Below are positions 35,415 to 44,653 of a stretch of 64,000 bases of DNA, piece after piece. A program made the position numbers and the translations under genes. A model generated the notes under the pieces. That model was given only the letters and a program-made list of their open reading frames with translations, made no database searches and was not told the origin of the DNA. The DNA comes from JACJYC01 sp964558465 (GTDB taxonomy: Bacteria; Bacteroidota; Bacteroidia; Chitinophagales; Saprospiraceae), in NCBI GenBank assembly GCA_964558465.1, contig CAZLEF010000024.1, forward strand, positions 25,679-89,678, in the 5' to 3' direction. The number at the start of each line of letters is the position of its first letter. The stretch's first letter is position 1.

Positions 35415-37520
35415 TTAAAGATTCTGAATAAAAGCGCCGTGTTCGGCAGTAAAATGAAAAGGAATGCCGGTTTTCAGGCAAGCCTTTTTCCACAACCGGG
35501 CAGTCTTCCAGCTATTGGATCCATCCAATACTACCCTTGCCGGCTTGTAATAATGATCCAATTGATCCGGATCAAACGAAGGATTATTCCTGACCAGCAG
35601 CAGATCCAATCCAACCGGTACGGGGGGCGGCCTTGGCAGGGGTTGGTCGAGGATATAAAAGGTAAATTGAAAAAACTGGAGAAAAGGCCCTTGTTTAAAA
35701 AAATGATTTGACAGGGTTACATCAGGGGTTTTCAGCGGCCAATATTCGGTCTTCCGGATGTTTCTGAAAGCTTTGTAATTGGAAGAAGCGCGTACCAGGC
35801 GAGTGTCACCCATGTCCAGATCGCTGAAACTCAGCGCATGATGGCCCGTGAAAAGATCAAAGGCGCTAAAACGAGGAATATGGTAGATAACCAACTCCCT
35901 GGTACCGGTATGATGCAACGACCGTAAATTGACCAGAAGTCCGGAAAGTAACCATGCAGCGAAGCCCCAATAAGCCGGTCGCAGCTTGCGTACGCCCACG
36001 ACCCACATCAGATTCCCGGTTATAAAGTATCCGAGAAATAAACCGGGTACTCCAATCCACAGGCCATTGATCAATGCGCCGGGCATTTTCTGTATAATAA
36101 AGATCAGCTTATTCATGACCCGGATCAAAAAGTGGAAAATGGTTCCCACGCTCTCTCCAAGGATGGGGACAGGATCGGTTGCCAGCAAAAGAATGCCTAA
36201 GGGCAAGATGAGGGAGGCCAGCGGTACGACGATCAACCCGGAAAGCCAGAAATAAACGGGGAATTGATGGAATATGTACAATGTCAGGGGAAACGTGGTC
36301 ATCTGAGCGCCCAGGCCAACGGTCGTCAATTTCCAGATTTCCCGCCCTGCGCGGTTGCCGATATACCAAAGACGGTAGAGCGGACCTTGAAAAAAAACAA
36401 TCCCCACAACCGCCAGGTAGGATAATTGGAAGCCAATATCAAAAAGCAGATAGGGATTCAGGCAGATCAGGCAAAATGCCGAAGCGGCCAAAGTGTTGTA
36501 GATATTGGATTGCCGGTTGATGGACCGGCCGATGATAATGAAGCTGAACATGGTCGCTGCTCTGAGTGCAGAAGGAGATGCGCCGGTGAAAACGGCAAAC
36601 ATCCAAACGCCTGCCAAAAGCAGGATGGCATGCAAGACCCTGGCCGGCCTGTTTTTTCGTTTCAGGAAACTGAGGAGGAACCCAAGGCCAATGTACACCA
36701 GGCCGACATGCAAACCCGAAACAGACAAGACATGGATCGCTCCGGTTTCGGAATAGGCAGCGTAAACCTCTGCGCTCACCTCATCGCGGTAACCCAAAAC
36801 CAATGCCGCCCCGATAGCGTATTCATCCTCTCCGGGCAGATGGCGCCTGAAAACCCGGAGACAATATCGCATCAGGCGGGTTGTCCACCCGGTCCAGTTA
36901 TAGTGATGGGAGGAATTGTGGATTGGTTTCCAATTTCCGCTATTCACGCTGCATTGGAAATGAAACCCCTTTTGCCGCATATGCCGGCCAAAATCAAATG
37001 CTTTGGGGTTCAAAGGCGGGTTAAAGGGCGCCGGCCGACCCCTGAAAGCCACCAGATCACCGGCAGAAAGCCTTGCTGACTGTGTATCAGCGGGCAAAAA
37101 CACAAGTAAATGACCACAAACCGGAATGGGTGAATCGGAAAGTTGAGTAGCCGCAGATTGTACCTCCAACTCAAGCCGCAGGTTTTTTTCTCCGTTCCTG
37201 ATTTGCCGGATTTTGGCCAAAAAGAAGGCTTCCTGCTGAGTCTCCAGAAAGCGGAAATGGCCGGGGAGGTGCAGGTCCTGGTGCAGGAACCCCAACAAAT
37301 ATCCCAGATGTATCAGGGCGAGGTACAGGATAATCCCGAAGCGTCTTCGTTTGGAGTGCTCCGTGGAGCTGTTTTTTAGCCGGAAGAGAAAACACAAGGA
37401 AAGCAAGAGAATTGCCCCGGAGGCATAGGCAATACAAACAGTATCCCACCAGAAGGCCACAAGAATACCCATGACCAAAAATGGCAGGAACCGGAGAAAG
37501 GGCGTTTCATGCCAGTTCAT
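35415..37520 (-). CDS. comEC: ComEC/Rec2 family competence membrane protein
   Basis: A 701-residue inner-membrane DNA-uptake channel protein. The N-terminal part (about 1-230) has two or three helices and a DUF4131-like OB-fold domain. The competence domain (about 230-500) carries AYSETGAIHVLSVSGLHVGLVY and AVFTGASPSALRAATMF, the core ComEC motifs. The C-terminal part (about 540-701) sits where a metallo-beta-lactamase-like nuclease domain would be, but I see no HxHxDH motif. It may therefore translocate without degrading the non-transforming strand. A comEA-like gene follows after 11 nt. Confidence 0.9.
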   Translation of the reverse strand: MNWHETPFLRFLPFLVMGILVAFWWDTVCIAYASGAILLLSLCFLFRLKNSSTEHSKRRRFGIILYLALIHLGYLLGFLHQDLHLPGHFRFLETQQEAFFLAKIRQIRNGEKNLRLELEVQSAATQLSDSPIPVCGHLLVFLPADTQSARLSAGDLVAFRGRPAPFNPPLNPKAFDFGRHMRQKGFHFQCSVNSGNWKPIHNSSHHYNWTGWTTRLMRYCLRVFRRHLPGEDEYAIGAALVLGYRDEVSAEVYAAYSETGAIHVLSVSGLHVGLVYIGLGFLLSFLKRKNRPARVLHAILLLAGVWMFAVFTGASPSALRAATMFSFIIIGRSINRQSNIYNTLAASAFCLICLNPYLLFDIGFQLSYLAVVGIVFFQGPLYRLWYIGNRAGREIWKLTTVGLGAQMTTFPLTLYIFHQFPVYFWLSGLIVVPLASLILPLGILLLATDPVPILGESVGTIFHFLIRVMNKLIFIIQKMPGALINGLWIGVPGLFLGYFITGNLMWVVGVRKLRPAYWGFAAWLLSGLLVNLRSLHHTGTRELVIYHIPRFSAFDLFTGHHALSFSDLDMGDTRLVRASSNYKAFRNIRKTEYWPLKTPDVTLSNHFFKQGPFLQFFQFTFYILDQPLPRPPPVPVGLDLLLVRNNPSFDPDQLDHYYKPARVVLDGSNSWKTARLWKKACLKTGIPFHFTAEHGAFIQNL

Positions 37521-37613
37521 TTTCAGAGCGTTTTAGGTGCGCGTTTTGGGGTCAGTTGGATCTGAAACCGGCAATAAAAATAAGAAAAGGGTTGATGAAT
37601 TGCAAAAAAAAGA

Positions 37614-38363
37614 TCAATCTTCTTCCTCTTCTCCGTCGTCTACAAGAATTCCGAGGGTTTGCATAGCCCTTTCGGAGGCGAGTTGTTCGGCGCTTTTTTT
37701 ATTGAAATCGTCTGCGGTGGCAATCTTTTCTCCATTGATCAGGACAGCCACTTTAAAACGGTCGCGTTTTTCGAATTTATACCTGGAGAGCAGTTTGTAA
37801 GTAACCGTCTGGCCATTTTTCTGGCACCATTCAAGCAACTGACTTTTGTAATTGTCATCAAAATTTTCAAGGTCCTGAACATTAAGATAGCTCCTTAAAA
37901 TTTTGTGAACGACAAACCTGCGGGTTCCGCGATACCCGGACTCCAGGTAAAGGGCGCCAACCAAAGCTTCAACTGCGTTGCCGAGCATAGACCTGCTGAG
38001 CCGGGTATTGTTGAACTCATTCAGGAGCACATCGAGGCCCATTTTGTCTCCGATCTTGTTGAGGGTTTTCCTTTTTACGATTTTGGACCTCATTTTGGTC
38101 AGGAAACCTTCGTCGCTGTTGGGGTACTTTTTGAAGAGGTATTCCGCGACGATGGTCCCCAGCACGGCATCCCCAAGGTACTCCAGGCGTTCATTGTTTT
38201 GCATGGCGTACTCCTTGTCTCCGCTGGAAGATTTATGCGAAAAAGCCAGCTTGAAGATGATCAGGTTGGCAGGCGTAAAGCCGATAAGGGAGTGAAGGCG
38301 TTTAGCCAGTATCCTGTCGGGAGAAAAAAAACGATTGTAACACCTGTTGATAAACCGTACCAA
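37614..38363 (-). CDS. rnc: Ribonuclease III
   Basis: A 249-residue double-strand-specific RNase that processes rRNA precursors. The signature NERLEYLGDAVLGTIVAEYLF carries the catalytic Glu and Asp, and GNAVEALVGALYLESG carries the second acidic site. A double-stranded RNA-binding domain (about 170-245, including KKSAEQLASERAMQTLGIL) closes it. No ATG fits the family start. A TTG at 38361-38363 gives VRFINRCYNRFFSPD right after the initiator, as in Bacteroidota relatives. ATG 38459 would add 32 residues of unusual composition. Confidence 0.9.
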   Translation of the reverse strand: MVRFINRCYNRFFSPDRILAKRLHSLIGFTPANLIIFKLAFSHKSSSGDKEYAMQNNERLEYLGDAVLGTIVAEYLFKKYPNSDEGFLTKMRSKIVKRKTLNKIGDKMGLDVLLNEFNNTRLSRSMLGNAVEALVGALYLESGYRGTRRFVVHKILRSYLNVQDLENFDDNYKSQLLEWCQKNGQTVTYKLLSRYKFEKRDRFKVAVLINGEKIATADDFNKKSAEQLASERAMQTLGILVDDGEEEED

Positions 38364-38696
38364 AATAATTGAATTAAGTTTTTTAAATATAACCCGGGTT
38401 TTTCGAGTTGCCGGGCAGGCGCAAAAAAGCGATCGGAACAGCCCGCCTGAATAAAACATAAACAAGACGGACACCGGTGGGACGGAAAAAACAGGCAATA
38501 AAAAAGAGCAAGACGAATGGATTGGCGGCGGAATCGCGGAGTCGTTTGAGGCGTTCAAACCACGCTGCGATGGGGAAATCCGGAAAGCCGATGATCGAGC
38601 GTTCGGAAGCTCTTAAGAATCATTACCCTGCATATTCAGTCCAAAACCGGATCAGGACTGGCGCCGGAATCTAATATTCCGGGACAAATAAAAACT
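38364..38696. other. Gene-free stretch between fabF and rnc
   Basis: These 333 nt contain no gene I can support; the minus-strand frame into rnc stays open but reads as low-complexity and lacks family similarity. A 7-bp inverted repeat CCGGAAT/ATTCCGG (38664-38670, 38676-38682) 15 nt past the fabF stop may be a weak terminator. No full TAnnTTTG box for rnc was seen. Confidence 0.45.
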
Positions 38697-39944
38697 TTAT
38701 CCCTCGAAACGTTTAAAAATCGTAGCCGAATTATGCCCTCCAAATCCAAACGTATTGCTGAGGGCCACATCCACGCGGCGTTCCTGAGCAACATTGAAGG
38801 TCAGGTTAAGGCGCGGATCGATCTCAGGGTCGTCCGTAAAATGGTTGATGGTTGGCGGGATAAAATTATGTTGAATTGCCAGAATACAGGCAATCGCTTC
38901 AATCGCACCAGCAGCCCCAAGCAAATGGCCTGTCATGGATTTTGTAGAGCTGATGTTGATCTTATAAACGTGATCGCCGAAAAAACGTTGCACAGCCTGA
39001 AGTTCGGCGATATCACCCAGAGGAGTGGAAGTGCCGTGGGTGTTGATGTAATCGATATCTTCCGGGTTTAAACGGGCGTCTTCAAGGGCAAGGCGCATGA
39101 CATTGGAGGCTCCCAGGCCTTCGGGATGGGGTGCGGTAATATGGTACGCATCGGAAGTGGACCCGCAGCCCACAAGTTCCGCATAAATGGTAGCGCCGCG
39201 TTTACGGGCATGTTCCAGTTCTTCGAGAATGATGGCGCCGGCGCCTTCGCCCAACACGAATCCATCCCGATCGGCATCATAAGGCCTGGATGCGGTCAGG
39301 AAATCGTCATTGCGGGTAGACATGGCTTTCATGGCGTTAAAACCGCCGATACCGGCTTTGATAACGGCCGCTTCCGAACCGCCGCTGATCATCACATCTG
39401 TACGGCCCAGGCGGATATAATCAAAGGCGGAGCTTAGGGCGTGGCCCGCAGAAGCACAGGCAGAAACCGTTGCAAAACTCGGGCCTCTGAACCCATATTT
39501 AATGGAGAGATGACCTGCAGCCAGGTTGGAGATCATCTTTGGGATCATAAAAGGATTATAACGGGGAATACCGTTTCCGGCGTCAAAATCTTCGATTTCT
39601 TTCTCCAGAGAGCGCAAGCCGCCGATGCCCGAGCCCCAGATTACGCCGCACCGGTCAAGATCAAGTTTGGCCGGATCAAGCCCGGATGCAAGGAATGCTT
39701 CATGGGTAGCAGCCATCGCGTAAATGGAAAAATTATCCAGGCGCCGTGCTTCCCGCACGTCGAGGAACGTGGAAACATCCAGGTTTTTGATTTCGCAGGC
39801 AAACTGGGTCTTGAAATTGGCGGCATCGAAGTGGGTAATCAGATTAGCGCCGCTGAGGCCTTTTTGCAAGCCTTCCAAATAAGCCTGAACCTCGTTTCCA
39901 ATAGGAGTCAAGGCGCCGATACCTGTTATGACAACCCTTTTCAT
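38697..39944 (-). CDS. fabF: 3-oxoacyl-[acyl-carrier-protein] synthase II
   Basis: A 415-residue condensing enzyme that elongates acyl-ACP with malonyl-ACP. The catalytic Cys163 sits in SACASAGHAL, and the two His are in NTHGTSTPLGD and SMTGHLLGAAG. The start KRVVITGIGALTPIGN and the end FGFGGHNSATIFKRF are typical, as is the length. acpP lies 123 nt upstream on the same strand, the usual acpP-fabF order, and rnc follows. In Bacteroidota acpP-fabF-rnc is a common order. Confidence 0.96.
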   Translation of the reverse strand: MKRVVITGIGALTPIGNEVQAYLEGLQKGLSGANLITHFDAANFKTQFACEIKNLDVSTFLDVREARRLDNFSIYAMAATHEAFLASGLDPAKLDLDRCGVIWGSGIGGLRSLEKEIEDFDAGNGIPRYNPFMIPKMISNLAAGHLSIKYGFRGPSFATVSACASAGHALSSAFDYIRLGRTDVMISGGSEAAVIKAGIGGFNAMKAMSTRNDDFLTASRPYDADRDGFVLGEGAGAIILEELEHARKRGATIYAELVGCGSTSDAYHITAPHPEGLGASNVMRLALEDARLNPEDIDYINTHGTSTPLGDIAELQAVQRFFGDHVYKINISSTKSMTGHLLGAAGAIEAIACILAIQHNFIPPTINHFTDDPEIDPRLNLTFNVAQERRVDVALSNTFGFGGHNSATIFKRFEG

Positions 39945-40067
39945 AAAAAGATATTTATCGGAAAGCGCTTAATAAAAGCCATTCGAAAAGGCGTGGGGGC
40001 AAGCGTTTCGGGAAACGCAGCATGAAAGCTGTTGAAAGCACAATACTGCGTTTCCCTAAAAGTATTA

Positions 40068-40307
40068 TTATTCCTTAACCTGGGATTGCAAGTATTCGAT
40101 AGCCTGCCCAACCGTCTGGATGTTTTCGGCTTGTTCATCCGGGATGGAAATATCGAATTCCTTTTCAAATTCCATGATTAATTCCACTGTATCAAGGGAG
40201 TCTGCTCCAAGATCATTGGTGAAACTTGCTTCGGGTAATACCTCTGATTCGTCGACGCCTAATTTGTCGACAATGATTTTGCTTACTCTTTCTGCAATGC
40301 TTGACAT
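40068..40307 (-). CDS. acpP: Acyl carrier protein
   Basis: A 79-residue acidic carrier for fatty acid synthesis. The phosphopantetheine site is Ser37 in [15 protein letters not shown]. Its length, charge and the residues FTNDLGADS are those of housekeeping AcpP. fabF follows on the same strand, and the promoter at 40342-40372 serves both. Confidence 0.97.
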   Translation of the reverse strand: MSSIAERVSKIIVDKLGVDESEVLPEASFTNDLGADSLDTVELIMEFEKEFDISIPDEQAENIQTVGQAIEYLQSQVKE

Positions 40308-40341
40308 ATTGGATTCGCTTTAAGGTTAACGAATTGCGCTG

Positions 40342-40372
40342 CAAAGTAAAGTAGAACTGTACTGATTACAAA
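40342..40372 (-). promoter_or_regulatory. Promoter of acpP-fabF
   Basis: On the minus strand, TTTG (plus 40369-40372) is followed by 23 nt and then a second TTTG inside TTACTTTG (plus 40342-40349). The 23-nt spacing between the TTTG elements is the same as at the cysS promoter. The -7 box differs from TAnnTTTG at one position. The start codon is about 35 nt downstream. Confidence 0.6.
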
Positions 40373-40510
40373 GTTTTTATTTAACTTTTTAGCAATGGGT
40401 GATTCCGGGCCCTGTTGGCTTTCTGAAGAAATGTTTGGGTTTCGGCAATTTTAATTTCGCAGCCGGAGGCCGGTTCGAAATTTTGAATGAAAATCAATTC
40501 TGCTTTGGCG

Positions 40511-40518
40511 TAGTTTTG
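40511..40518 (+). promoter_or_regulatory. Possible -7 box for pyk
   Basis: TAGTTTTG is a full TAnnTTTG match 116 nt before the pyk ATG. The nearest TTTG (40482-40485) is about 25 nt away instead of 19, so the call is weak. The rest of the 327-nt acpP-pyk gap is AT-rich and holds no supported gene. Confidence 0.35.
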
Positions 40519-40634
40519 ATTTTTAACTTTTGTTGTAAAATTATGCCGCTAATTTGAGTAATTCCCAAGATTGCCGTACATTTAACGCCAAATTATTGTA
40601 AAAAATACACTTACTTCAATAAGGATTTCAGCTA

Positions 40635-42068
40635 ATGAAAGTAGTAGACCATCAAAAAACGAAGATCGTTGCCACGGTAGGGCCTGCCTCCGGTTCCTAT
40701 GATATGTTACTGGAGCTGGTGAAAGCAGGCGTCGATGTATTTCGGCTGAATTTTTCACATGGCGCCCATGAGGACCACCAGGAAGTCATCAATCATATCA
40801 CCTATATCAACGAAAAATACAACCTTCATATCGGTATTTTGGCCGACTTGCAGGGGCCGAAGTTGCGCGTTGGCAAGGTGGAGAACAATGCGCTTGAGTT
40901 GAAAGACGGCGATACCGTGAATTTTGTCAATACCCCTTGCCTTGGAACAAAGGACGCTATTTATATGAGCTACCAGGAATTTGCCAGGGATGTTGAGAAC
41001 GGCGAGCGGGTGCTCGTAGACGACGGCAAACTGGTTTTTGAAGTGGTGGATACCAACAAGAAAGACCGTGTTAAACTAAAGGTGGTACATGGCGGAATAT
41101 TGTCTTCCAACAAAGGCGTAAACCTTCCCAATACAAAAGTGTCATTGCCCTCAATCACTGAAAAAGACGAAGAAGACCTGGCATTCATTCTCACCCAACC
41201 GGTTAACTGGATCGCCTTGTCTTTTGTCCGTTCAGCCAAAGACCTGAAAGACCTTCAGCGGAGGATCGACGCGGTTAATCACCCTGCCAAGATTATTGCC
41301 AAAATTGAAAAACCGGAGGCGGTCGAACGCATTGACAAAATCATCAAAGCTTCCAACGGCATTATGGTGGCCAGGGGCGACCTTGGTATCGAGGTTCCGA
41401 TGGAACGGCTGCCGATCATCCAGAAAGAGATCATCCGGAAGTGTGTGCAAAGGGCCAGACCGGTGATTGTTGCTACCCAAATGATGGACAGCATGATCAC
41501 CAATCCAAGCCCTACCCGGGCCGAGATCACGGATGTGGCAAACGCGGTACTGGATGGGGCCGATGCGGTTATGCTCAGCGGAGAGACCTCCGTAGGCGCT
41601 TTTCCGGTGAAAGTGGTTGAAGCGATGAACAAAATCATCGACGAGGCTGAAAAACACGAATCCGTATACAGCCGGAGGCCGCAATTATCCCCGCAATCGC
41701 GGACCTTCCTTTCGGATGCAGTTTGCTTCAATGCTGCTGATATTTCGGATAAGCTTGGGGCAAAAGCAATTATCGGAATGACAAGTTCCGGGTATACGGC
41801 GTTCAAAGTATCCAGCTACCGGCCTAAAAGCGAGATTTTTATTTTTTCCGACCGGATGCATATGTTGGCAACCCTCAACCTCGTATGGGGCGTTCGCTGT
41901 TTTTATTACGACCGGTTTACGACCACGGATGAAACGATTCAGGATGTAATGGAAATTCTGAAAGCGGCGGGCAGGGTACTGCCTGGTGAAATCCTCATCA
42001 ACACCGGCAGCATGCCGTTGCATAAACGCTACAGAACCAATATGCTCAAGGTCACGATTGTTGAATAA
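40635..42068 (+). CDS. pyk: Pyruvate kinase
   Basis: A 477-residue glycolytic enzyme that makes pyruvate and ATP from PEP. Marks include TKIVATVGPASGSYDML near the start, FRLNFSHG, the catalytic Lys region IIAKIEKPEAV, MVARGDLGIEVPMERLP and ATQMMDSMITNPSPTRAEITDVAN. The C-terminal domain (about 345-477) has the tetramer interface and allosteric region. Length is standard. It is transcribed alone, ending in a strong terminator. Confidence 0.97.
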   Translation: MKVVDHQKTKIVATVGPASGSYDMLLELVKAGVDVFRLNFSHGAHEDHQEVINHITYINEKYNLHIGILADLQGPKLRVGKVENNALELKDGDTVNFVNTPCLGTKDAIYMSYQEFARDVENGERVLVDDGKLVFEVVDTNKKDRVKLKVVHGGILSSNKGVNLPNTKVSLPSITEKDEEDLAFILTQPVNWIALSFVRSAKDLKDLQRRIDAVNHPAKIIAKIEKPEAVERIDKIIKASNGIMVARGDLGIEVPMERLPIIQKEIIRKCVQRARPVIVATQMMDSMITNPSPTRAEITDVANAVLDGADAVMLSGETSVGAFPVKVVEAMNKIIDEAEKHESVYSRRPQLSPQSRTFLSDAVCFNAADISDKLGAKAIIGMTSSGYTAFKVSSYRPKSEIFIFSDRMHMLATLNLVWGVRCFYYDRFTTTDETIQDVMEILKAAGRVLPGEILINTGSMPLHKRYRTNMLKVTIVE

Positions 42069-42165
42069 TGCCCCTTAAATTTGTCATCTCTTCTACCGGT
42101 TCAATTTTGGCACAGTGAAGAAATAATGCACCGGAGAAAACCCGGAAAGGAACTTTTCGATCTTT

Positions 42166-42221
42166 AAAGGAATTCTAATGACTTGGGTGGCCGTCAGGCC
42201 TCCCGGATTATTCCTTTTTTT
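42166..42221 (+). terminator. Two-level hairpin terminator of pyk
   Basis: An inner stem GGG-GGCC / GGCC-CCC (42185-42204, with one T:T mismatch) is enclosed by TAAT/ATTA and AAAGGAA/TTCCTTT, and the 3' arm runs into T residues up to 42221. It lies 98 nt past the pyk stop. Confidence 0.75.
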
Positions 42222-42280
42222 ACCAAAACGATCAAGGCATTATCCAGGCGACAAGCCCTGATACATCCAATTGCCCGGCC

Positions 42281-43672
42281 ATGACCAAAAGTAAAATTTT
42301 TGAGTTGTTCAAAGAGTCGCTCCAGAGCGAGGAAAAAAGTTATACAACAGGAAGCATAAACCGTGCCATCGCTTTGTTGTCAATCCCCATGATGCTGGAA
42401 ATGGCAATGGAGTCCATTTTTGCGCTGGTGGATGTTTTTTTTGTGGCCAAGATCGGTCCGGACGCCGTGGCTACCGTAGGCCTGACAGAGTCGGTTATTA
42501 CCCTGATCTATTCGATAGCGATCGGACTGAGCACAGCGCCGGTTGCATTGATTGCCCGGTATACCGGAGAGAACAATATGGCCGGCGCCTCCAGTGTTGC
42601 CATGCAAGCCTTGTATCTGGCTGTATTCGGAGCCGTTTTTGCCGGCATTCCCGGATTTATATTCGCAGAGGATATATTGCGGTTTATGGGGGGAAGCGAA
42701 TCCCTGATAGAAACGGGCGTTGGTTATACCCGGATTATGTTCGGGTTTAATATTGTAATCATGCTGTTGTTTTTGCTCAACGGCATTTTCAGGGGCGCCG
42801 GCGATGCAGGGTTCGCATTAAGGACCCTTGTCCTGGCCAACGGTATAAATATTATCCTGGATCCGTTGTTGATCTACGGGATTGGTCCTTTTCCTGAAAT
42901 GGGGGTAGAAGGGGCAGCCGTTGCTACGACCATCGGCAGGAGTACAGGGGTAGCCTACCAGTTCTATATTTTGATCAGCGGCCGCTCAAGGGTACGGCTG
43001 CTGATCAGCGCCTGGAAACTGGATTTTGGCATTATGGCGCGTCTTTTAAAGATCGCGATCAATGGCGCCTTTCAGTTTTTTATCGCCTCGGCAAGCTGGA
43101 TTTTTCTCATGCGCATCATTGCGGGGCTGGGCAGCGTAGCGGTTTCAGGTTATACGATAGCGATCAGGTTGATTATTTTCACGCTGTTACCCGCATGGGG
43201 TATGAGCAATGCGGCAGCGACCCTGGTGGGGCAAAACCTGGGCGCCGGAGAACCGGGCCGGGCAGAGCAGTCGGTTTGGCGGGCAGCGCATTTTAACGGT
43301 ATTTTTTTACTGATCACGTCCCTTGTTTACCTGATTTTTGCAGAATCCGTTTTATCTGTTTTCGACGATACGCCGGAAGTATTGAAAGCAGCAACGGTCA
43401 GTTTGCGGATTTTTGCTATCGGGTACGTTTTTTACGGCTATGGAATGATTCTTGCGCAGGCCTTTAATGGCGCCGGTGACACGGCAACGCCCACCCGGGT
43501 GAATTTCATTTGTTTTTGGCTGATGGAAATACCCCTGGGATACTTGCTGGCGGTAAAATTGGATTGGGGCCTGCCGGGGGTCTGCTCGGCTGTTGTGATC
43601 AGTGAAACCAGTCTTGCTTTAATAATCGCCGTTCTGTTCAGGAGGGGGAAGTGGAAAAGCGTTCAGGTTTAA
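42281..43672 (+). CDS. MATE-family efflux transporter
   Basis: A 463-residue membrane protein with about 12 helices. The N-terminus GSINRAIALLSIPMMLEMAM and the repeats PDAVATVGLTESV and GSVAVSGYTIAIRL are the MATE pattern (pfam MatE, two copies). The half-repeat at about 255-450 mirrors that at about 25-240. MATE proteins exchange H+ or Na+ for drugs or metabolites; the substrate is unknown. It is convergent with the hydrolase gene, with 15 nt between the stops. Confidence 0.9.
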   Translation: MTKSKIFELFKESLQSEEKSYTTGSINRAIALLSIPMMLEMAMESIFALVDVFFVAKIGPDAVATVGLTESVITLIYSIAIGLSTAPVALIARYTGENNMAGASSVAMQALYLAVFGAVFAGIPGFIFAEDILRFMGGSESLIETGVGYTRIMFGFNIVIMLLFLLNGIFRGAGDAGFALRTLVLANGINIILDPLLIYGIGPFPEMGVEGAAVATTIGRSTGVAYQFYILISGRSRVRLLISAWKLDFGIMARLLKIAINGAFQFFIASASWIFLMRIIAGLGSVAVSGYTIAIRLIIFTLLPAWGMSNAAATLVGQNLGAGEPGRAEQSVWRAAHFNGIFLLITSLVYLIFAESVLSVFDDTPEVLKAATVSLRIFAIGYVFYGYGMILAQAFNGAGDTATPTRVNFICFWLMEIPLGYLLAVKLDWGLPGVCSAVVISETSLALIIAVLFRRGKWKSVQV

Positions 43673-43687
43673 CCCGGAGAAGGCATA

Positions 43688-44479
43688 CTAAAAAAAAGAA
43701 GCGGTTTCCGGCCCGATCAGGCGGTGATCGGATGGAAGCACGATGCATTCCGCCTGTTCCAGGCCATCAGTGAATTGAAGGGCTTCCGCCTGTTTGATCA
43801 TATTATCATTTTCGCCCAATACCAGCCGGAAAGGGATTTTCCTTTTCCGGAGCGCAAATTTAATTTGGGGTATCCGGACCGGGAAATAGGCCATTGCCGA
43901 CCAGGTGCGCATCATTCTCAGACGGCGTGTTTTGTTGCTCCACTGATAACGCAGGTATATTAAACCGAAACCGGTCATAATCCCCAGGGCATAAGCTCTT
44001 TCCGCTATTTTCAGGGCCCAGTTTCCGCCGGGTTTGGCTGCGAGTGTCAGGCATCTTCTGAACCAGGCAGGAATGCGGCTTGCAACCCACATGTCGCGGG
44101 TCGCCAATCCGTCGGGTGCAAACACGGTGATCCCCGTCAATTTCTCCGCTAAAAAAGGGGTGAGTGAAAGCGCAAGTCTGCCGCCCATACTATATCCGAC
44201 ACAGTGGAAGTTGGAATAGCCGTGGCGCGAGGTGATCTCCTGAATCCATTGAAGCATATCCGACCTTTTCCAAACCGGCCGACGCCAGTGCGTCTGTCCG
44301 TGCCAGGGCAGGTCAATGGCCAGAACCGTCCATTTTGAATCCAGGGCCTCAGCCCAATTGACAAAAGCATATCCGTCTTCGCCAAATCCATGCAGGGCGA
44401 GCAAAAGTTGTGGCCCATGGCCAAATTTCCAGTAATGAAGCTGCCCAGATGGCAATTCGATCCAATTGGATTCAGCCAT
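43688..44479 (-). CDS. Alpha/beta-fold hydrolase
   Basis: A 263-residue alpha/beta hydrolase. The nucleophile elbow is GYSMGGRL with its Ser, the oxyanion region is LALHGFGEDG, and the catalytic His is probably the one in LPSDHRLIGPE. AIDLPWHGQTHWRRP is the usual strand-turn after the oxyanion loop. It has no signal peptide, so it is cytoplasmic. The substrate cannot be inferred. It lies downstream of hemA on the same strand, 174 nt away. Confidence 0.82.
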   Translation of the reverse strand: MAESNWIELPSGQLHYWKFGHGPQLLLALHGFGEDGYAFVNWAEALDSKWTVLAIDLPWHGQTHWRRPVWKRSDMLQWIQEITSRHGYSNFHCVGYSMGGRLALSLTPFLAEKLTGITVFAPDGLATRDMWVASRIPAWFRRCLTLAAKPGGNWALKIAERAYALGIMTGFGLIYLRYQWSNKTRRLRMMRTWSAMAYFPVRIPQIKFALRKRKIPFRLVLGENDNMIKQAEALQFTDGLEQAECIVLPSDHRLIGPETASFF

Positions 44480-44653
44480 TATTAACTTTTACCAGGTTGC
44501 AGACGATTATTCCGTTGCCAACCTCAAAGATATTAAAAAGAGCTTCCCTTTCACGAACCACTCGCCGTGCGATGATGTGAAGGCGTGGAAAGAATAGACG
44601 CAACTTAGCGGGAACAGATGGAAACGAGGGTCAAAAGGAGCACCCCGGGATCA

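Noticed and set aside
38364..38558. N-terminal extension of RNase III
   Set aside because: The residues are unlike the family start and low in complexity; the TTG start matches the family better.
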